Assembly (NCBI GenBank): GCA_028278465.1
Contig: JANQEF010000258.1
Location: 1-8,546 of the forward strand
Reading direction: 5' to 3'
Length of the DNA stretch: 8,546 nt
DNA from: Dehalococcoidia bacterium
GTDB lineage: Bacteria; Chloroflexota; Dehalococcoidia; Lucifugimonadales; Lucifugimonadaceae
A program made the translations under genes and the position numbers. Shown here piece after piece: positions 6,036 to 8,546 of the stretch (position 1 is the first letter of the stretch; each line of letters opens with the position of its first letter). The notes below the pieces were generated by a model. It saw nothing but the letters and a program-made list of their open reading frames with translations, searched no databases and was not told where the DNA came from.

Positions 6036-7727
6036 TTACTGGGCCGTGAAGGAACCGTGGTTCTCGCCGTTCACTATCAGGTTGTAGACTTCGCCGGACA
6101 CGAACTCAGCGGATCCGAGCCTGACGTTGTGCGTCGTCTCGTTGTAGACAGCCAGACACAGCACAACGGAAAGGTCGGCCGGCTGCGTGTTCAGCACTGT
6201 GACCAGCACGTCGTTGCCGCCGAATCTTACTGTCGCACCGGCGTCGTGGTCGCAGCCGCTCGGCTGGGCCGATGTGATCTCGACGAAGTACTGCGGCGGG
6301 AACGACTCGGCGATCACCACACCACCGACCTTAACGATCGGCGCCGGGACCTCCACCTCGTCCGGGCCGCCGGGCAGAGGCTGCGGGTCTGACGGTTCGA
6401 TCGGAGTTGCGCCCGGACCAGCGAACTTCGGACCTGCTCCCGCGTCCAGCGCGGCCACCACATCCTCGTTCACGCCGACGTACAGCACGATCGAGTTGCC
6501 TGCCAGGTAGAAGTGCGGCGTTGAGATCCAGCTGAAGTTCACGATCACGTCGTCGGTCGTCCTGATCTCGAAGCCGGTGAGCGAAACGCCGGAAGCGGCC
6601 TTCAGCGCTCCATCGCCGGGTCCGAACGAGTAGACGTCGACCCGCTCGCCGTTGACCGTAAGCACCTGCGATGGGACACCGAACACCTTCCCACCCTGGT
6701 CACCGCTCATCTCGACATCAACACCGGCGGCAAGCAGCCCAATCAGCAGTGCGTCGAGGTCCGAGATGATCGGGTTGACTATCGGGCCGTCAACCGGCTC
6801 GTCGGGGTTGGCGCAGCGGACGTTAGGCGCAGTCACCTGGAACCTGAGCGACTCCTCTTCTCCGTAGCTCTGCCAGCGGACCGTGTAGACCTCGCAGACG
6901 TCCAGGTTGCCGGCTGCGGACCCGAGCGGGACCGTGTTCTCGATGATGCCGTAGATGGCCGTGCACGCGATGGGCTCGTCAGGAGCAGGCACGCGGTTCA
7001 ATACCGTCAGTGTCAGTTCGAGCTCGCCAGTCTGATTGACGGTGATGTCGTGGAAGGTGGCGCATCCGCTTGGCAGGCCGGACGTGACCCTCAGCAGGAA
7101 GAAGCCCGGGTTGTCCGGGTCCTCGATCACCTCCACCGACTCGATCGGCGCGGGTTCGACAACGGTCCTGTAGCCCGGATCGTCGCTCGGGTCCACAGGC
7201 GATGTGTCGCCCGCGAATTCGTCGCCAAGGTTGTCACGCAGCAGGTTGATCACATCGCCATCGCCGCCGGTGTAGACGACGATCACGTTGCCCTGCTTGA
7301 AGTAGTGCGGCGGGTTCAGGAAGTCGATGGCGATCGGAGGCCCATCGCCACTCGTGATGATCGAGCCATCGGCAGAGACGGTGATCGCGGCCGCATCGGC
7401 GTCGGAAGCGGTGGCGAATTCGTAGATGTCCACCTGCTCGCCATTCACCAGCGTGTTGATCACCGGGTTGTCGAAGATCCCGCTCTGCTCCCCGCCGGCG
7501 TTCGCGACTACTGCGCCATCGGCGGTCAACGCCTGCCGAACTGCGTCGTAGCCTGACTGCTGGGATGATGGCGGAGGTGTCGGGTCGCCTATGTTGCCGT
7601 CGGCGCCGTTGCCTCCGTCAGCTGGAGCGCCGTCGCTGTCAGTGCCGCATGCGATGGCGGCTATCGAGAGAGCGCCGCCGACGGCCAGTGCAGTGACCGC
7701 TTTTCTTCTGAACAGGTTCGGGATCAT
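6036..7727 (-). CDS. Secreted lipoprotein with a duplicated two-domain (A-B-A-B) architecture, function unknown
   Basis: The protein begins with a positively charged segment (NLFRRK), a hydrophobic stretch and a lipobox AIAC with Cys27, so it should be exported and lipid-anchored. A Gly/Asp/Pro-rich linker (28-58) follows. Then come two copies of the same pair of domains. Domain A (60-173 and 323-437) contains VNGE-VD-Y-F, PH-(Y/F), GN-IV-Y and FAG. Domain B (193-285 and 462-552) contains PAPI, I/V-TS, PSGC, TVLN, a second Cys before A-x-Y, LGSA and EVY. Two conserved cysteines per B domain (222 and 255; 492 and 524) could form disulfides. The first pair has extra cysteines at 278 and 305. 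I recognise no named family or catalytic motif. The start at 7727 was preferred over an in-frame ATG at 7733 because GAGG (7739-7736) is 8 nt from the former and only 2 nt from the latter. Confidence 0.85.
   Translation of the reverse strand: MIPNLFRRKAVTALAVGGALSIAAIACGTDSDGAPADGGNGADGNIGDPTPPPSSQQSGYDAVRQALTADGAVVANAGGEQSGIFDNPVINTLVNGEQVDIYEFATASDADAAAITVSADGSIITSGDGPPIAIDFLNPPHYFKQGNVIVVYTGGDGDVINLLRDNLGDEFAGDTSPVDPSDDPGYRTVVEPAPIESVEVIEDPDNPGFFLLRVTSGLPSGCATFHDITVNQTGELELTLTVLNRVPAPDEPIACTAIYGIIENTVPLGSAAGNLDVCEVYTVRWQSYGEEESLRFQVTAPNVRCANPDEPVDGPIVNPIISDLDALLIGLLAAGVDVEMSGDQGGKVFGVPSQVLTVNGERVDVYSFGPGDGALKAASGVSLTGFEIRTTDDVIVNFSWISTPHFYLAGNSIVLYVGVNEDVVAALDAGAGPKFAGPGATPIEPSDPQPLPGGPDEVEVPAPIVKVGGVVIAESFPPQYFVEITSAQPSGCDHDAGATVRFGGNDVLVTVLNTQPADLSVVLCLAVYNETTHNVRLGSAEFVSGEVYNLIVNGENHGSFTAQ
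6072..7550 (-). repeat. Internal protein-level tandem duplication in the lipoprotein gene
   Basis: The encoded segments at 7550-6873 and 6761-6072 are two diverged copies of one unit of about 225-230 residues, detected from shared protein motifs in the same order (for example NGEQVDIYEF and NGERVDVYSF; GNVIVVY and GNSIVLY; DEFAG and PKFAG; TSGLPSGC and TSAQPSGC). I did not see long identity at DNA level, so the duplication is old. Confidence 0.8.
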
Positions 7728-7891
7728 CTTCATTGCCTCGACCGGTGACCAGTTCCGGCCACCAGTAGTTTTACGTTCCTCGGTCTCGTTGCAGTTGCGA
7801 AGTCCGCCGCGATTTCGTGCGATTCCTGCTCGCGGCTTCGTAGATAAAGACGATGCAGCGTCGAGTTTTGTTCCGTGGTTGGCGGTCGTAA

Positions 7892-7920
7892 TTCTTAGAG
7901 TTCGGTCGCGGTCATAGAAT
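7892..7920 (+). promoter_or_regulatory. Candidate promoter giving a leaderless Nudix mRNA
   Basis: TAGAAT (7915-7920) matches the -10 consensus at five of six positions, with a weak TTCTTA (7892-7897) 17 bp upstream. The expected start of transcription, about 7 nt past the -10, falls on the A of the Nudix ATG at 7928. No Shine-Dalgarno lies between. The rest of the 7728-7914 gap must also hold the promoter of the divergent lipoprotein gene, which I could not place. Confidence 0.45.
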
Positions 7921-7927
7921 CGCGATC

Positions 7928-8491
7928 ATGAACCTCTCCGAGATCGATCTGTCCGACTACCCGGACCTGGCGCGGCCTTATCGCTGGAAGTGGGGTCCGA
8001 TCGACGCGCAGTTCGAGTTGCTCGGCGAGATGCCGGAGGACAGACTGATCTCGAACGTGCGCATAGTGCCGTTCTCGGGTGATGAGTTGCTGGTGCTGAA
8101 GATGGCAGATGGCGAGTGGGATCACCCGGGCGGAACCTGCGAGCCGGACGAGCCGTTCAAGGAGACGGCACGACGGGAGCTGATGGAGGAGGCGGGCGCA
8201 AGATTGATCCGGCTGGAGCCGTTCGGGTTGATCAGGTGCCATTCGCTGCGGGAGAAGCCGTACCGGCCGCACATGGCTCATCCGGACTTCTTTCACGTCG
8301 TGGTGACTGCGGAGGTGGAGCAGGCGGGCGAGCCGACGAACCCGGAGGACGAGCTGGCGACGCTTGAGGTCCATGCCGTCTCGCTTGATGAGGCGGTTGC
8401 GCGCTTCCGCACTCGCGAAGAGGGAGGTAAGTGGATGGCCGACATGTACCGGCTGGGCGCACGCGTGCGGGAGATGCGGCGAGGACGGTGA
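7928..8491 (+). CDS. Nudix hydrolase
   Basis: Nudix enzymes hydrolyse nucleoside diphosphates linked to another moiety, using a metal-binding loop-helix-loop. Here the full 23-residue Nudix box (G-x5-E-x7-RE-U-x-EE-x-G-U) is present at residues 69-91, with E75, R83-E84, E87-E88 and G90. The metal-coordinating glutamates are therefore intact and the protein is probably active. The 187-residue protein has about 40 residues before the core fold and a basic C-terminal helix (KWMADMYRLGARVREMRRG). The pattern does not fix the substrate; candidates include oxidised nucleotides, ADP-ribose or a NUDIX-type sugar nucleotide. The ATG at 7928 has no Shine-Dalgarno but lies at the expected transcription start of the promoter just upstream. 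The gene is divergent from the lipoprotein gene and may be followed directly by another gene at 8492. Confidence 0.93.
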   Translation: MNLSEIDLSDYPDLARPYRWKWGPIDAQFELLGEMPEDRLISNVRIVPFSGDELLVLKMADGEWDHPGGTCEPDEPFKETARRELMEEAGARLIRLEPFGLIRCHSLREKPYRPHMAHPDFFHVVVTAEVEQAGEPTNPEDELATLEVHAVSLDEAVARFRTREEGGKWMADMYRLGARVREMRRGR

Positions 8492-8546
8492 ATGGCGCTA
8501 AAGTCGGGCCGGCCGCTCGCCCCAGCGCCTGCCCCTGAACTCAAGT
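8492..8546 (+). CDS. Possible start of a downstream gene (partial, unknown)
   Basis: An ATG follows the Nudix stop directly (TGA-ATG) and has GAGG at 8481-8484, 7 nt upstream, a well-placed ribosome-binding site inside the Nudix coding sequence. The frame is open for 18 codons to the window edge and reads MALKSGRPLAPAPAPELK. A competing reading is the last 15 codons of a convergent minus-strand gene ending in TAG at 8500-8498, which also has GC-rich third positions. Too little is visible to decide or to assign a function. Confidence 0.35.
   Translation, partial: MALKSGRPLAPAPAPELK

Noticed and set aside
8293..8544. Minus-strand open frame opposite the end of the Nudix gene.
   Set aside because: Ser/Arg-rich low-information peptide wholly explained by the opposite-strand Nudix codons.

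Overview
This is a GC-rich stretch of bacterial chromosome, densely coded, with G or C at most third codon positions. It contains no rRNA, tRNA, CRISPR array or insertion sequence that I can see. The alpha subunit of RNA polymerase carries an ...ADYGRF... N-terminal signature like that of Chloroflexota and Thermus-type alphas. That signature, the split transketolase and the style of the large lipoprotein make Chloroflexota (Dehalococcoidia-like) my best guess. The guess is tentative and made from memory, with no database search.

Layout. (1) 1-1520, minus strand: a split transketolase operon, N-terminal TPP-binding subunit followed after 1 nt by the C-terminal subunit, which runs off the left edge. 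(2) 1521-1632: a divergent regulatory region holding a perfect 16-bp palindrome inside a 19-bp-spaced promoter, with the geometry of a SoxR-activated promoter. (3) 1633-2085, plus: a SoxR regulator with its complete [2Fe-2S] cysteine motif. (4) 2320-3941, plus: a stand-alone RNA polymerase alpha subunit, not in a ribosomal-protein operon, followed 2 nt later by a Pat-type GNAT acetyltransferase. (5) 3938-5887, minus: an S9 prolyl-oligopeptidase-family serine peptidase, convergent with the acetyltransferase and sharing a CTAG double stop. (6) 5987-7727, minus: a secreted lipoprotein built as a tandem duplication (A-B-A-B) with a strong terminator hairpin behind it. (7) 7892-8491, plus: a Nudix hydrolase, apparently leaderless, then the possible start of another gene at the right edge.

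How the parts fit. The clearest regulatory unit is soxR plus the divergent transketolase pair: a redox-sensing activator appears to control an enzyme of the non-oxidative pentose phosphate pathway directly. The second notable unit is the alpha-subunit/acetyltransferase pair. The alpha protein keeps the assembly residues of the N-terminal domain. Its C-terminal domain has substitutions at positions equivalent to E. coli R265, K298, E302 and E261, which suggests a paralogous alpha with altered promoter recognition. The remaining genes look like ordinary metabolic, housekeeping or cell-surface genes.
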